Notes: generated from the sequence alone by a model not told the origin. DNA of 64,000 nt from Nocardioides alcanivorans (GCF_021555175.1 NZ_JAKGRW010000004.1:62001-126000); one strand, 5' to 3'. Positions 48,782-59,883 are shown, counted from the first letter of the stretch. Translations and numbers: made by a program.

Positions 48782-49018
48782 TCAGATGTGGACGATGGGG
48801 CAGGTCAAGGTGCGGGTGATGCCCTCGAGGTTCTGCACGTTGGAGACGACGATACGGCCGAGCTCGTCGACACTGCTCGCCTCGGCGCGCACGATGACGT
48901 CGTAGGGGCCGGTCACGTCCTCGGCGAGGGTGACCCCCTGGACCTGGCCGACCGCGCGAGCGACCTCGGCGGCCTTGCCCACGTCGGTCTGGATCAGGAT
49001 GTATGCCTGGACAACCAC
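48782..49018 (-). CDS. stand-alone Lrp/AsnC ligand-binding (RAM) domain protein
   Basis: 78 residues, beginning VVQAYILIQTDVGKAAEVAR, with the ligand-turn GPYDVIVRAEA. It is a complete RAM domain without any helix-turn-helix. Such orphan domains bind amino acids and can form mixed rings with full-length Lrp proteins. GTG 49018 with AAGGAG at good spacing. Cotranscribed with the DUF3515 gene. Confidence 0.9.
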   Translation of the reverse strand: MVVQAYILIQTDVGKAAEVARAVGQVQGVTLAEDVTGPYDVIVRAEASSVDELGRIVVSNVQNLEGITRTLTCPIVHI

Positions 49019-49145
49019 GGGTGGCTCCTTGATCTGTGGGGGTGGTGCGGTCGCCGTCCACCGGGGTGGGCGGCCTCACCAACCTACCCGCTGCCCTCCG
49101 CGTGTCGGAAGGAGCGAGCCGACCGGGGGCTGGTGGGATGGAGTC

Positions 49146-50117
49146 ATGCCTGCCGTTCCACTCGACCTGAAGTCCACGCTGGCCGAGACCGGTGAGTTCG
49201 CGCTGATCGACGCGATCACCGCGATCTTCCCCCAGGGAGAGCAGGTGCTGGTGGGGCCCGGCGACGATGCGGCCGTGCTGCGGATCCGCAACGGACACGT
49301 CGTGGTCTCGACCGATCTCATGGTCGAGGGGCGCCACTTCCGTCGGGAGTGGGCCCCTGCCGAAGACATCGGCGCTCGTGCGGCGGCGCAGAACCTCTCC
49401 GACGTCAACGCCATGGGAGGAACGGCGACTTCGCTCACCGTCGGACTGGCCCTGCCGGCAGACCTCACCGTCGAGTGGGTGCTCGGCTTCGCTCGTGGTT
49501 TTGCCGCCGAGTGCAGCAAGGTCGGCGCCAGCGTGGTGGGCGGTGACATCACCCGGTCCGACCAGGTGGTCATCGCGGTCACCGTCATGGGGGGCTGCAC
49601 GGTCTCGCCGGTGCTGCGATCCGGTGCCGAGCCCGGTGACGTCGTGGCACTGTGCGGGCGGCAGGGGTGGGCCGCCGGTGGCCTGGCCATCCTGGGGCGT
49701 GGGTTCCGCTCGCCGCGAGTGCTGGTCGAGGCCTACCGCAGGCCCGAGCCGCCGTACGCCGCCGGCAGGGTCGCCGCCGAGGCGGGAGCCACCGCCATGA
49801 TCGACGTCTCCGACGGTCTCGTCGCCGATGCGGCCCACATCGCCGGTGCCTCCGGCGTCCGGATCAACCTCCACTCCGCGCAGCTCGACGTGGCCGAGCC
49901 CCTGCACGCCGTGGGCTCGGCGCTGGGTGCCGACCCCATCCAGTTCGTGCTCGGGGGTGGCGACGACCACCCGCTGCTGGCCTGCTTTCCTGCCGACGTA
50001 CCGCTTCCGGAGGGCTGGACGGCGGTCGGTGCCGTCCTCGCCGCCGATGCTGAGGCTGCTCCGGTCACCGTTGACGGCGCTCCCTACGAGGGCACGGCCG
50101 GCTGGACCCACTTCTGA
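49146..50117 (+). CDS. thiL: thiamine-monophosphate kinase
   Basis: Phosphorylates thiamine phosphate to thiamine diphosphate. A PurM/AIR-synthetase fold with GPGDDAAVL near residue 38, STDLMVEGRHF, and the AMIDVSDGLVADAAHIA motif. 323 residues. ATG 49146. Divergent from the Lrp-like gene and convergent with rpmB. Confidence 0.94.
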   Translation: MPAVPLDLKSTLAETGEFALIDAITAIFPQGEQVLVGPGDDAAVLRIRNGHVVVSTDLMVEGRHFRREWAPAEDIGARAAAQNLSDVNAMGGTATSLTVGLALPADLTVEWVLGFARGFAAECSKVGASVVGGDITRSDQVVIAVTVMGGCTVSPVLRSGAEPGDVVALCGRQGWAAGGLAILGRGFRSPRVLVEAYRRPEPPYAAGRVAAEAGATAMIDVSDGLVADAAHIAGASGVRINLHSAQLDVAEPLHAVGSALGADPIQFVLGGGDDHPLLACFPADVPLPEGWTAVGAVLAADAEAAPVTVDGAPYEGTAGWTHF

Positions 50118-50136
50118 GTCGAGCGCAAATGCCGAA

Positions 50137-50158
50137 GGCCCCTGCCGGAGCAGGGGCC
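50137..50158. terminator. bidirectional terminator between thiL and rpmB
   Basis: A perfect 9-bp stem GGCCCCTGC / GCAGGGGCC with a 4-nt loop, 20 bp after the thiL stop. Confidence 0.75.
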
Positions 50159-50181
50159 AACGAGGGGTCTTCAGCTGCGTG

Positions 50182-50367
50182 TCAGCGGCTGACCTTGCCT
50201 GCCTTGAGGCAGCCGGTGCAGACGTTGACCCGCTTGGGGGAGCCGTTGATGGTGGCCCGCACCCGCTGGATGTTGGGGTTGAACCGACGCTTCGTGATCT
50301 TGCGCGACCACGGGCGGTTGTTGCCGAAGCCGGGCTTCTTGGCGCAGATGTCGCAGACGGCAGCCAC
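50182..50367 (-). CDS. rpmB: 50S ribosomal protein L28
   Basis: 61 residues from GTG 50367 (VAAVCDICAKKPGFGNN), with AGGAG 6 nt upstream. Two CxxC pairs (CDIC, CTGC) make this the zinc-containing form; actinobacteria often carry a second zinc-free paralogue used under zinc limitation. The upstream in-frame extension lacks ribosome features and is rejected. Divergent from the DAK2 gene. Confidence 0.95.
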   Translation of the reverse strand: MAAVCDICAKKPGFGNNRPWSRKITKRRFNPNIQRVRATINGSPKRVNVCTGCLKAGKVSR

Positions 50368-50537
50368 CGTGAACTCCTGGAACGATCGAGGTTGGGAAAA
50401 ATGAGAGCCAGAGGCAGACCACCATGGTGGTGCTCTCGGGCAACCGAACAAGCGTAGCCGATGGAACGCGGCCAGATGAAATCGGCCATCGCCCAGGGGT
50501 GACGTCCTCCCGGTCGGGCCGGCACATCTCCTAGGGT

Positions 50538-52228
50538 ATGGCAGGTGGGGAAACAGACCCGACCCCCAGCGACGACAGCGAGGACACGAGCGTGCACCAG
50601 GAAGCGCCGACCGATGTGACCACGCTGCTGCGCTTCGTCGAAGTGGCCACCGGTGCTCTGGCGGAGGCGCGTGAGGAGATCGACGCGCTCAACATCTATC
50701 CGGTGCCTGACGGTGACACCGGCACCAACATGTTCCTCACGCTCTCCTCCGCCCGTGACGCGCTCCATGAGGCGATCGACCAGTCGGCCGAACCGACCTC
50801 GGACGACTGGCCACGGGCCGTCGCCTGCTTCTCCCGCGGTGCTCTCATGGGCGCGCGTGGAAATTCCGGCGTGATCCTCTCCCAGATGCTCGGTGCGATG
50901 GTCAAGCACCTGCTCGACCGTGAAGCAGAAGAGCGGCACGCGGACCGCTGGGCCGATGCGATGCTCCGCGCCACGGCGGCAAGCTACGAGGCGGTCGGCA
51001 CCCCCGTCGAAGGCACGATCCTCTCCGTCTCCCGGGCCGCGGCCGAGGCAGCTCGCGCCGCTGCAGACGCGATGGCGGCAGACGTCGACGACGTCGGGTC
51101 GATCGTCGGGGCCGCGGCCGACGCGGCGCGTGAGGCGCTCGCGAGGACCCCCACCCAGCTCCAGGTGCTGGCCGACGCCGGAGTGGTCGATGCCGGCGGA
51201 CGAGGCCTCTGCGTGTTGCTGGACGCGCTGGAGACCGCGCTCAACGGCCGCCGGGCACTGGCGGACCCCGGCAAGCCGGTGCGTCCCCACATCCCGGTGC
51301 CGATCCCCGCCCACGACCTCACCGCCGAAGGCCCCAGCTACGAGGTGATGTATCTCCTTGATGCCGAGGACGGCGCGATCCCCGAGCTGCGGCGCCGCCT
51401 CGCCGCCCTGGGCGACTCCCTCGTCGTGGTCGGTGGCGACGGGCTGTGGAACGTGCACGTCCATGTCGACGACGTCGGGGCTGCCATCGAGGTCGGCATC
51501 GACAGCGGCCGTCCGCACCGGGTCCGGGTCACCCACTTCGCCGATCAGATGGAGCGGCGTACGCCGTCCCCTCCCAGCGCTCCGGGCGGGTCGTGGTCGC
51601 CGTGTCGGCGGGAGACGGCCTCAGCGACATCTTCGCGGAGGCCGGTGCAGTCGTGGTGCCCGGCGGGCCCGGGCGGCGGCCCAGCGCGGGCATGCTGCTG
51701 GACGCCATCCGTGAGAGCGGCGCCGCTGAGGCGATCGTGTTGCCCAACGACCACGACACGGTGCGCTCGGCGGAGATCGCCGTCCGCAGTGCTGAGGCCG
51801 AGCTTGGGGTGAAGGCGGCGGTGATCGCCAGTCAGGCACAGGTGCAGGGGCTCGCCGCGCTGGCAGTGCACGAGCCGGGGAGGTCGTTCGACCAGGACGT
51901 GCTGCACATGACGGCCACCGCCAGCCATGCTCGTCACGGTGCGGTCACCATCGCCGCCAAGCAGGCGATCACGATGGCCGGTGCGTGCGAGCCGGGCGAC
52001 GTGCTGGGCATCATCGCGGGCGACTTCGTGATCGTCGGCAACGACCTCCTCGACGTCGCCACGCGCATCATCGACCGTCTCCTCGGCGGCGGTGGTGAGC
52101 TGGTCACCCTGGTTTCCGGCGTCGACGGACAGCTCCTCGCCGCTCACTGCGAGGAGTGGGTGCAAGAGCACCATGCGGCTGTCGACGTCGTGGTGTACGA
52201 CGGAGCGCAGGAGCGCTACCCCTCCTGA
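50538..52228 (+). CDS. DAK2 domain protein, fatty acid kinase FakA-like
   Basis: An N-terminal DhaL/DAK2 kinase domain has the Mg-ADP site YPVPDGDTGTNM near residue 55 and GARGNSGVILSQ; a C-terminal FakA-type domain follows. In Firmicutes FakA phosphorylates fatty acids with a FakB partner; the actinobacterial role is less certain. One base is missing around 51555-51572, most simply in the C run 51568-51571; restoring it joins to SQRSGRVVVAVSAGDGLSD, 563 residues. The gene precedes recG, the same order as in many Gram-positive genomes. Confidence 0.88.
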
Positions 52229-52276
52229 TCGCCGTCGAGTGAGGGTGGCCCACATGACCTGCAGGAGAGGGCGGAC

Positions 52277-54530
52277 GTGAGCGGGATCAACCTGGAGTCG
52301 CCGATCGTCACGGTGCTGGGCAGCGGTGCCAAGGATCGCAAGAAGACCGAGGCGCTGGCCGACAAGCTCGGGATGCACACGGTCGGTGACCTGCTGTGGC
52401 ACTTCCCTCGCACCTACCTCAAGACCGGGGAGATCACCGACGCGGGAAACCTGAGTGAGGGGCAGCCGATCGTCGTGGTCGCCGAGGTGGCCGGATCCGA
52501 GGTACGCCGTTTCCAGAACCGCAAGACGGGCCGACCGGGTTGGCGGTTGGTGATGACGATCCGCACCGTCACCGACGAGCTGAGCCTCACCATGTTCGCC
52601 ACGCGGGAGCATGTCGCCAACTACTGGAGCAGCCTGTGGCGCCCGGGCACCATGGGTGTGTTCACCGGCAAGGTGAGCCGCTACCGCAATGCCTGGCAGC
52701 TCACGCACCCCCAGATGGTGAAGATCACCGACGGTTCGAAGGACGACGAGGAGTCGGCGTTGCACCTCGCCGACTCGATCGGCGCGCTGTTTCCCGTCTA
52801 TCGCACGACCGGCGGGGTGGAGTCGTGGGACATCACGCGCGTCGTCAACTTCGCCCTCACGGTGGTCGACGAGATCGAGGACCCCATTTCCGAGGAACTG
52901 CGTGCGGCTTGGGAACTGCCAGACCTCCCCACGGCGCTGCGCTGGCTGCACGCCCCTGACGACTGGTCACAGGTGAAGCGGGCCCAGCGCCGCTTCCGTT
53001 TCGAGGAGGCACTCTCCACCCAGCTGGTGCTGGGGCGTCGGCGGGCGTTCACGCGGGCACTCGGGGCCACTCCGCGACCGGGGGAGCGGGACTGCTGGAG
53101 GCGTTCGACGCGCGCCTGCCGTTCCAGTTGACCGAGGGGCAGCGTGAGATCGGCGCGCTCCTCGAGGAGGAGCTCGCGCAGCCCCATCCGATGAACCGGC
53201 TGCTCCAGGGCGAGGTGGGATCGGGCAAGACGCTCGTGGCCCTGCGCGCGATGCTCCGGGTGGTCGACTCGGGAGGCCAGGCCGTGCTGCTGGCGCCCAC
53301 CGAGGTGCTCGCCCAACAGCACCACCGCTCGATCCGGGCGCTCATGGGCGATCTCGGCGAGGCCGGGCTGCTCGGGGGCGCCGAGCACGCCACCACGGTC
53401 ACGCTGCTCACCGGTTCCATGACGAAGGCGCAGCGCACCCCGGCGATGTCGGCGATGGCGAGCGGTGAAGCCGGCATCGTCATCGGCACGCACGCGCTCC
53501 TCGAGGACAACGTGCAGTTCGCCGATCTCGGCCTCGTGGTCGTCGACGAGCAGCACCGCTTCGGCGTGGAGCAGCGTGCCGCCCTCGCCGCCAAGGCCGG
53601 CCGACCGCCGCACGTGCTGGTCATGACCGCCACCCCGATCCCGCGCACGGTTGCCATGACGGTCTTCGGCGACCTCGAGATCTCGACCCTGCGTGAACTG
53701 CCCGCGGGCCGGGCCGCCATCCAGACCAGCGTGGTGCCGTTGCGTGAACGACCCGAGTGGATCAACCGGGTCTGGGCCCGGGTGCGCGAGGAGGTCGAGA
53801 AGGGCCACCAGGTCTACGTCGTGGTGCCGCGCATCGGAGGCGACGACGCGGAGGAGGGGCAGGTCGACCAGGTCGACCTCGACGAGACGGGGAGGTGGTG
53901 CCCGGTATTCGCGAAGGGGAGTTGGCCGCGGTCGACACCCTCACCCCGGAGCTGGCCGAGGGCCCGCTCGCCGGACTCCGGGTCGCTGCCATGCACGGCC
54001 GACTGCCCGCTGACGAGAAGGACCGGGTCATGCGAGCCTTCGCCGCCGGCGAGGTCGACGTCCTGGTCTCCACCACCGTGATCGAGGTCGGCGTCGACGT
54101 CGCCAACGCCACGGCGATGGTGCTGCTCGACGCCGATCGTTTCGGTGTCTCCCAGCTCCACCAGCTGCGAGGCCGGGTGGGGCGTGGTGGCCTCCCCGGC
54201 CTCTGCCTGCTGGTGACGCATGCCGAGGTGGGCAGTGACGCCCGGGAGCGGCTCGCTGCCGTCGAAGCGTCCACCGACGGCTTCGAGCTCTCGAAGGTCG
54301 ACCTCGCCCAGCGGCGCGAGGGTGACGTGCTGGGTGCCGGCCAGTCTGGCTTCCGTACCTCCCTGGTGCACCTGCGGGTGCTGCGCGACGAGAAGACCAT
54401 CCTCGACGCGCGCAAGGCCGCAGACAGCCTCCTCGCCACCGACCCCGAGCTCGACGGGGAGCCGGGGCTGCGGGCCGCCGTACGCGCCCTGGAGACATCC
54501 GAACAGAGCCAATTCCTGGAGCGATCGTGA
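52277..54530 (+). CDS. recG: ATP-dependent DNA helicase RecG
   Basis: Remodels stalled replication forks and branched DNA. The wedge/OB domain occupies the first 250 residues; then Walker A GEVGSGKT, DEQHRFG, TATPIPRT and the C-terminal helicase domain (STTVIEVGVDVANATAMV, QLRGRVGRG). Two single bases are missing, in G runs 53080-53084 and 53889-53892. Restoring both gives about 751 residues with normal joins (PRPGGAGLLEAFDARLPF and DETGEVVPGIREGEL). GTG 52277; the stop overlaps rsmD as GTGA. Confidence 0.95.
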
Positions 54531-55110
54531 CGCGCATCATCGGGGGAGTGCCGGCGGACGCCGGCTCGAGGCCCCCAGGGGCACCGACACCCGGCCCACC
54601 TCCGACCGGGTCCGTGAGGCACTCTTCTCCGCCGTCGAGTCGTGGTGTGGCTCCTGGCAGGGGCTGCGGGTGCTCGACCTCTATGCCGGCACCGGCGCAG
54701 TGGGGCTCGAGGCGATCTCACGAGGAGCGGAGTCGGCGGTGCTGGTCGAACGTGACCGTGCCACGGCCGAGCTCATCAGGCGCAACGCGCGGGTGCTCGG
54801 GTTCGGGCAGGCGCAGGTGGTGTGCTCCTCCGTGGCCGGCTTCCTCTCCCAGACCACTGCGGTGCCGAGCGACGTCGTCTTCCTCGACCCGCCCTACCCC
54901 TTCGACAACGCGACCGTCGCGACAGACCTTGTCCTGCTCGTGGAGCACGGATGGCTGGGCGACGATGCGCTCGTCGTCGTCGAGCGGTCCAGGCGAGGCG
55001 GACTGCCACCTTGGCCACCGGGCATCTCACCGGCCAGGGAGCGGAAGTACGGCGAGACACTGCTGGGATATGGTCACGCTGCGCCCGACCAAACGGATGC
55101 AGGGGAGTAG
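54527..55110 (+). CDS. rsmD: 16S rRNA (guanine966-N2)-methyltransferase
   Basis: Motif I LDLYAGTGAVGLEAISRG and the N6/N2-MTase motif FLDPPYPF. The N-terminus MTRIIGGSAGGRRLEAPRGT appears only after restoring one G in the run 54542-54546; otherwise the GTG start leads out of frame. 194 residues. Coupled to recG (GTGA) and 2 bp ahead of coaD. Confidence 0.92.
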
Positions 55111-55112
55111 CA

Positions 55113-55610
55113 GTGCGCAGAGCGATTTGCCCGGGTTCCTTCGACCCGGTCACCAACGGACACATCGACATCGTCGCCCGAGCCTCGTTCCTCTTCGACG
55201 AGGTGATCGTGGCCGTGGGGATCAACAAGTCGAAGAACCGACTCTTCACCGCTGAGGAGCGCATGGAGATGCTTCGCGAAGCGTGCCGGGAGTTCTCCAA
55301 CGTGCGCATCGACGGCTTCTCCGGGCTGCTCACCGCCTACTGCGAGGAGAACGACGTCCAGGCCATCGTCAAGGGGCTGCGGGCGGTCTCCGACTTCGAC
55401 TACGAGTTGCAGATGGCACAGATGAATTCTTCACTCGCCGACATCGAGACCGTCTTCGTGCCGACCAGCCCGGAATACTCCTTCCTTGCGTCGAGCCTGG
55501 TCAAGGAGGTGGCCACCTTCGGTGGCGACGTCTCGGGGCTGGTGCCCGGTTTCGTGCGCGAACGCCTCGTCACCCGACTCGACGAACGTCGCCGGGCCGG
55601 CGACGCATGA
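55113..55610 (+). CDS. coaD: phosphopantetheine adenylyltransferase
   Basis: The fourth step of coenzyme A synthesis. The nucleotidyltransferase motif PGSFDPVTNGHIDI is near residues 7-20, and SEY-type PEYSFLASSLVKEVA closes the site. 165 residues. GTG 55113 with AGGGGAG upstream, only 2 bp after rsmD; rsmD-coaD linkage is widespread in bacteria. Confidence 0.96.
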   Translation: MRRAICPGSFDPVTNGHIDIVARASFLFDEVIVAVGINKSKNRLFTAEERMEMLREACREFSNVRIDGFSGLLTAYCEENDVQAIVKGLRAVSDFDYELQMAQMNSSLADIETVFVPTSPEYSFLASSLVKEVATFGGDVSGLVPGFVRERLVTRLDERRRAGDA

Positions 55611-55725
55611 GTGGCGTTGCTCTCACTCGGGCAACTGCTTGCCGCCACGCGGTGACAGCGTTTTGCTGCAGGCGTCACCGCCCGGATAGACTTCCCTCTG
55701 ATTTGTTCGTCGTGGACGTGGAGAA

Positions 55726-56288
55726 GTGACAAAAACGCATTTGGACCCGAGAGCGCCGCTCGTGCTCGACACTCGCGAGCTCGGCCGCCGCTCGGGGTCC
55801 ATGAGTGAATACCACCTCTCCGTGCCCGCGCCGGCAGATCTTGGCATCGAAGTCCTTGCTGTCCCCGAAGGTGAGCCGGTCGAACTCGACCTGCGACTCG
55901 AAGGGGTCATGGAGGGCGTGCTCGTCACCGGTGAGGCTGCGGCCGACCTGGCGGGGAGTGTGTGCGGTGCCTGGAGCCGATCACGGACCAGTTCCGGGTC
56001 CGGTTCCAGGAGCTGTACGTCGCCGATGACGGCGACCACGACCCTGAGGACGACGAGGACAGCGGTGTCAGCCGGCTGGAGGGCGACCTGCTCGACCTGG
56101 AACCGGCTTTGCGTGACGCGGTGGTGCTTGCACTGCCGTTCCAGCCCCTCTGTGAGGAGGACTGTCCCGGGTTGTGCATCGAGTGCGGTGCCCGACTCAA
56201 GGACGATCCCGACCATGCACACGAGGACCCGATCGACCCGCGTTGGGCCGGTCTGGCTGGCCTGGTCACCGAGCAAGACGAAGACTGA
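55726..56288 (+). CDS. DUF177 (YceD) family protein
   Basis: Linked to 23S rRNA accumulation in E. coli and plants, and almost always next to rpmF, as here. Zinc-type Cys are in CVRCLEPI and [13 protein letters not shown]. One G is missing at 55953-55956; restoring it joins LAGE to [16 protein letters not shown], giving 187 residues. The start is GTG 55726, with an ATG at 55801 as an alternative. The 115-bp gap before it probably holds the promoter; I see TAGACT at 55686-55691 as a possible -10. Confidence 0.9.
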
Positions 56289-56341
56289 CATTTCACGGCT
56301 CGCCACACGAACGTGGCGGACCAACCCAAGAGGAGATAACA

Positions 56342-56527
56342 GTGGCTGTCCCGAAGCGGAAGATGTCGCGCAGCAACACGCGCCACCGTCGCTCGCAGTG
56401 GAAGGCCGTCGCGCCGTCCCTGGTGACCTGTGCGAACCCCGCCTGCGGTGCCAAGCACCTGCCCCACCGCGCCTGCGGTCAGTGCGGTCAGTACGGCGCT
56501 CGTGCCGACCGTCGTCAGGTCCTCTGA
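56342..56527 (+). CDS. rpmF: 50S ribosomal protein L32
   Basis: [20 protein letters not shown] with the four zinc Cys (CANPAC, CGQC). 61 residues. GTG 56342 with AGAGGAG upstream. Too short and in an unfavourable frame to stand out, but unmistakable by sequence. Confidence 0.97.
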   Translation: MAVPKRKMSRSNTRHRRSQWKAVAPSLVTCANPACGAKHLPHRACGQCGQYGARADRRQVL

Positions 56528-57266
56528 GCCCACGGGCAACAAGACCCTGACTGGTTACGAGGGGTTGCGCGCAGCGCTCGGGGATCCGGACCTGGACCCC
56601 GAGCTGCTGGAGCGCGCCCTCACCCATCGCTCCTATGCCTACGAGAACGGCGGGCTCCCCACCAACGAGCGGTTGGAGTTCCTCGGCGACTCCGTCCTCG
56701 GCGTGGTGGTGACCGAGACGCTCTATCGCACCCACCCCGATCTCTCCGAGGGACGGCTGGCCAAGTTGCGTGCAGCCGTGGTCAACGCGCGCGCGCTCGC
56801 TGTGGTCGCCCGCACCATCGGTCTGGGTGAGCACATCCTGCTCGGCCGAGGCGAGGAGACCACCGGGGGCCGCGAGAAGGCATCGATCCTCTCCGACACC
56901 GTGGAGGCGGTCATCGGGGCCATCTACATCACCGGTGGCTTCGACAACGCTGTCAAGGTGGTCCACCTGCTCTTCGACGAGCTGATGGAGGATGCCGCCA
57001 AGATGGGCGCCGGGCTCGACTGGAAGACCTCTCTCCAGGAGCTGTCGGCTGAACGCGGACTCGGTGTGCCCGAATACGTCATCGAGTCGTCGGGCCCCGA
57101 TCACATGAAGTCCTTCACTGCTCAGGTACGTGTCGGCAGTGGCCTCTACGGTCACGGCGTCGGCCGGTCCAAGAAGGAAGCCGAGCAGCAGGCCGCTGAG
57201 ACGGCCTACGGTGAGATCGACGCCGAGCGATCCACCGAGAACCCCTCCGTCGAACCGCCGGCGTGA
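56502..57266 (+). CDS. rnc: ribonuclease III
   Basis: Cleaves double-stranded RNA in rRNA maturation. Signature [16 protein letters not shown], second acidic patch [13 protein letters not shown], and a C-terminal dsRNA-binding domain ([20 protein letters not shown], ending [13 protein letters not shown]). The start is unclear: GTG 56502 overlaps rpmF by 26 bp; TTG 56565 with GAGGGG is an alternative. About 254 residues from 56502. Confidence 0.93.
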   Translation: MPTVVRSSEPTGNKTLTGYEGLRAALGDPDLDPELLERALTHRSYAYENGGLPTNERLEFLGDSVLGVVVTETLYRTHPDLSEGRLAKLRAAVVNARALAVVARTIGLGEHILLGRGEETTGGREKASILSDTVEAVIGAIYITGGFDNAVKVVHLLFDELMEDAAKMGAGLDWKTSLQELSAERGLGVPEYVIESSGPDHMKSFTAQVRVGSGLYGHGVGRSKKEAEQQAAETAYGEIDAERSTENPSVEPPA

Positions 57267-57269
57267 GCA

Positions 57270-58135
57270 GTGCCCGAGCTGCCTGAGGTCGAGGTGGTGC
57301 GCCGCGGCCTGGAGTCCCACGCTGTCGGCGCCCGCGTCGATGCCGTCGAGGTGCTGCACCCGAGGCCCGTACGACGTGATCCGGCCGGCGCCTCCGGTTT
57401 CACCGCGTCCCTGCTCGGGACCACCATCAACGCTGCCCGCCGTCGCGGGAAGTACCTCTGGCTGCCGCTCGACTCGGGTGACGCCCTGCTCGGTCATCTC
57501 GGGATGAGCGGCCAGCTGCTGGTGCAGCCCGTGGGCGCCCCCGACGAACGCCACCTGCGGGTCCGTCTCCGGGTCAAGGACGATTCCTCCACGCGCGAGC
57601 TGCGCTTCGTCGACCAGCGGATGTTCGGCGGTCTGTCGATCTCGCGCGGTGGCGCCGAGCTGCCCGAGGAGATCGCCCACATCGGACGCGACCCGCTGGA
57701 TCCGGAGTTCGACCTCGAGGCGTTCGTGGCCGCCGTACGCCGTCGCAGCTCGGGCGTGAAGCGCATCCTGCTCGACCAGGGAGTCGTCTCCGGGATCGGC
57801 AACATCTATGCGGACGAGGCACTGTGGCGAGCCGGCATCCACGGCAATCGCCCGGGGAGCGACTCACCGCCAAGCAGGCTCGTGAACTCCTGGAGCACGC
57901 CCGTGCGGTGATGCTGGCGGCGCTCGACCAGGGCGGGACCTCCTTCGATGCGCTGTATGTCAACGTCAACGGGGAGAGCGGCTACTTCGACCGCTCGCTC
58001 AACGCCTACGGACGTGAGGGAGAGGCATGCCTGCGCTGTGGCAGTGCCATTCGCCGCATCGCCTGGATGAATCGTTCCTCGTACTTCTGCCCCACCTGCC
58101 AACCGGTGCCCCGCGCCACCCGATCGAAGGCGTAA
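57270..58135 (+). CDS. mutM: formamidopyrimidine-DNA glycosylase
   Basis: Excises 8-oxoguanine and FapyG. Catalytic N-terminus [14 protein letters not shown] after Met removal, helix-two-turn-helix [16 protein letters not shown], and zinc finger [10 protein letters not shown] / CPTC. One G is missing at 57854-57857; restoring it reads [12 protein letters not shown] and gives 288 residues. GTG 57270, 3 bp after rnc. Confidence 0.95.
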
Positions 58136-58246
58136 GCTCGATACCACGCCGCCAGATTGACTGCAAGCATCCTTGCGTGGGACTCTGGAAAGCGGTCCGG
58201 CTCCCGCCGGCGACGACACCTTCTCCCTCACCTCGGAGGCAACTGC

Positions 58247-58459
58247 ATGGCCAAGGCGCTTCTCGGTCACATGAGTGGCGACCTGCGGTACACCGCTCGT
58301 CAGACAGTGGACAGCGTGATGGCGGAAAACCGTCGACTCCGTGAGCTCGTTGCCGAGCTCGAAGCCCGGGTCGAACGTTTGTCCGTGGAGAACGAGGAGC
58401 TGACCAGCGCCCAGGCCGCTGCGCTCCTCGACCCCATCGAGGAGATGCAGCCGGTCTGA
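58247..58459 (+). CDS. small coiled-coil protein
   Basis: 70 residues: MAKALLGHMSGDLRYTARQT followed by a heptad-patterned helix (VMAENRRLRELVAELEARVE) and an acidic end. ATG 58247 has CGGAGG at good spacing. No catalytic motif. It resembles small actinobacterial coiled-coil proteins of unknown role. Confidence 0.8.
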   Translation: MAKALLGHMSGDLRYTARQTVDSVMAENRRLRELVAELEARVERLSVENEELTSAQAAALLDPIEEMQPV

Positions 58460-58558
58460 TCCGGCCGGGTCTCCCGCCCTTCCGCACCACCCAGACCTGC
58501 TGATCGGCCGTCGTGGGCCGACAGCAGTGGTGCCGGCGCGCCCACGTAGGCTTCCTCC

Positions 58559-59543
58559 ATGGCAGCGCGCGGATCCACGGCACAGGTCCTCGGTCGGGTC
58601 ACCCTGGTCACCGGGCCCGAGGAATACCTCAATGAACGCACCGTGCGCCAGGTTCGCGAGGCCACGATCGCGCAGGACCCGGAGGCTGAGTTCTCCGAGA
58701 CGGTCGGCGGCGACCTCAGTCCCGCGTCGATGGGTGAGCTGTCGGCTCCGTCGCTCTTCTCAGCCACCCGTTGCGTGGTGGTCCGGGCGCTGGAGAACAT
58801 CGGCTCCGAGGCGGTCGAGGGGCTCTTGGCCTATGCCGGTGCCCCGTCCGACGACGTGGCACTCGTGCTCATGCACTCGGGTGGTCAGAAGGGCAGCGGC
58901 ACGCTCAACAAGCTGCGCAAGCTCGCCACGGTCGATGAGGTGAAGTCGGCCGCCCTCAGGGCTTCGGAGTTCCCGCGCTTCGTGCAGAACGAGGCGCGGC
59001 AGCTGGGGCCCGCATGGACGACGAGGCGTCCTCATTCCTGGTCCAGGCCGTGGGACAGGATCTCCGGGCCCTGGCAGCTGCGGTCGACCAACTCGTCAAC
59101 GACTTCCCGGGTCAGCCGCTCGACACCGAGCGGGTCAAGCGCTATTTCGGAGGACGTGCCGAGGCGAAGTCGTTCGCGGTCGCGGATGCTGCCTTCAACG
59201 GCCGACGCGCCGTCGCACTCGAGGAGCTGCGGTGGGCCCTCGACGGCGGCACGGCGCCGGTGCTGATCACCTCCGCCTTCGCCGGGGGTGCTCGCGGCCT
59301 GGCCCGCTTCGTCTCCGCGCCCCGCGGCATGCGGGAGGCCGATCTGGCCCGGGAGGTCGGCGTACCGCCGTGGAAGCTGCGCACGCTGCGCGAGCAGTCG
59401 AAGTCGTGGTCCAGGGATGGGCTGGCCAGCGCCCTCAACGCCGTTGCCCGCGCGGATGCCGACATCAAGGGGCGGCCCACGATCCCGCCTACACCCTCGA
59501 GCGCCTGGTGCTCACCATTGCGAGCCTGCGCGAGCGCCGCTGA
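58559..59543 (+). CDS. holA: DNA polymerase III delta subunit
   Basis: The clamp-loader subunit that opens the beta clamp. GRVTLVTGPEEYLNERTVRQ at the start and the AAA+-like domain III with SFAVADAAFNGRRAVALEEL. Two bases are missing, in G runs 59005-59008 and 59469-59472. Restoring both gives QLGARMDDEASSFLVQAVG and a proper end DPAYTLERLVLTIASLRERR, 328 residues. It converges with rpsT, a very common actinobacterial neighbour. Confidence 0.92.
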
Positions 59544-59572
59544 CGCTTGCGCCACTGGGCGAACATGACGAA

Positions 59573-59599
59573 GGGCGCCACCGAAGAACGGTGACGCCC
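59573..59599. terminator. bidirectional terminator between holA and rpsT
   Basis: GGGCG-c-CACCG paired with CGGTG-a-CGCCC, one mismatch, loop AAGAA, centred between the two convergent stops. Confidence 0.75.
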
Positions 59600-59622
59600 A
59601 ACGTGTGAGCCAGTGGGCCGGA

Positions 59623-59883
59623 TCAGAGCGCGGCGGTCGCCTTGCTGATCGACGACTTGCGGTTGGCAGCCTGGTTCTTGTGGATGACGCCCTTGGACGC
59701 AGCCTTGTCGAGCTTCTTGTTGGCGTCGCGGCTGGCAGCCACAGCGGCGTCCTTGTCGCCAGCGGCGAGGGCCTCGCGGAACTTCCGGATGGAGGTCTTC
59801 AGGCCGGACTTGACGGCCTTGTTGCGCTCGCGAGCCGCCTCGTTCTGGCGGTTCCGCTTGATCTGGGACTTGATGTTGGCCAC
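59623..59883 (-). CDS. rpsT: 30S ribosomal protein S20
   Basis: 86 residues, [20 protein letters not shown], ending [13 protein letters not shown] 59883; the longer upstream frame is rejected because S20 begins at this point in the family. Monocistronic. Confidence 0.96.
   Translation of the reverse strand: MANIKSQIKRNRQNEAARERNKAVKSGLKTSIRKFREALAAGDKDAAVAASRDANKKLDKAASKGVIHKNQAANRKSSISKATAAL

Noticed and set aside
48288..51536. Very long leftward open frame of 1082 codons opposite thiL and the DAK2 gene
   Set aside because: Only its last part (DUF3515) resembles a protein. The rest is the antisense of two well-recognised genes and of rpmB flanks, a usual effect of 70% GC.
51446..59568. recG, rsmD, holA and mutM as pseudogenes
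   Set aside because: Each is rescued by one added base per break in a short G/C run and has otherwise intact motifs; loss of so many essential genes together is implausible.
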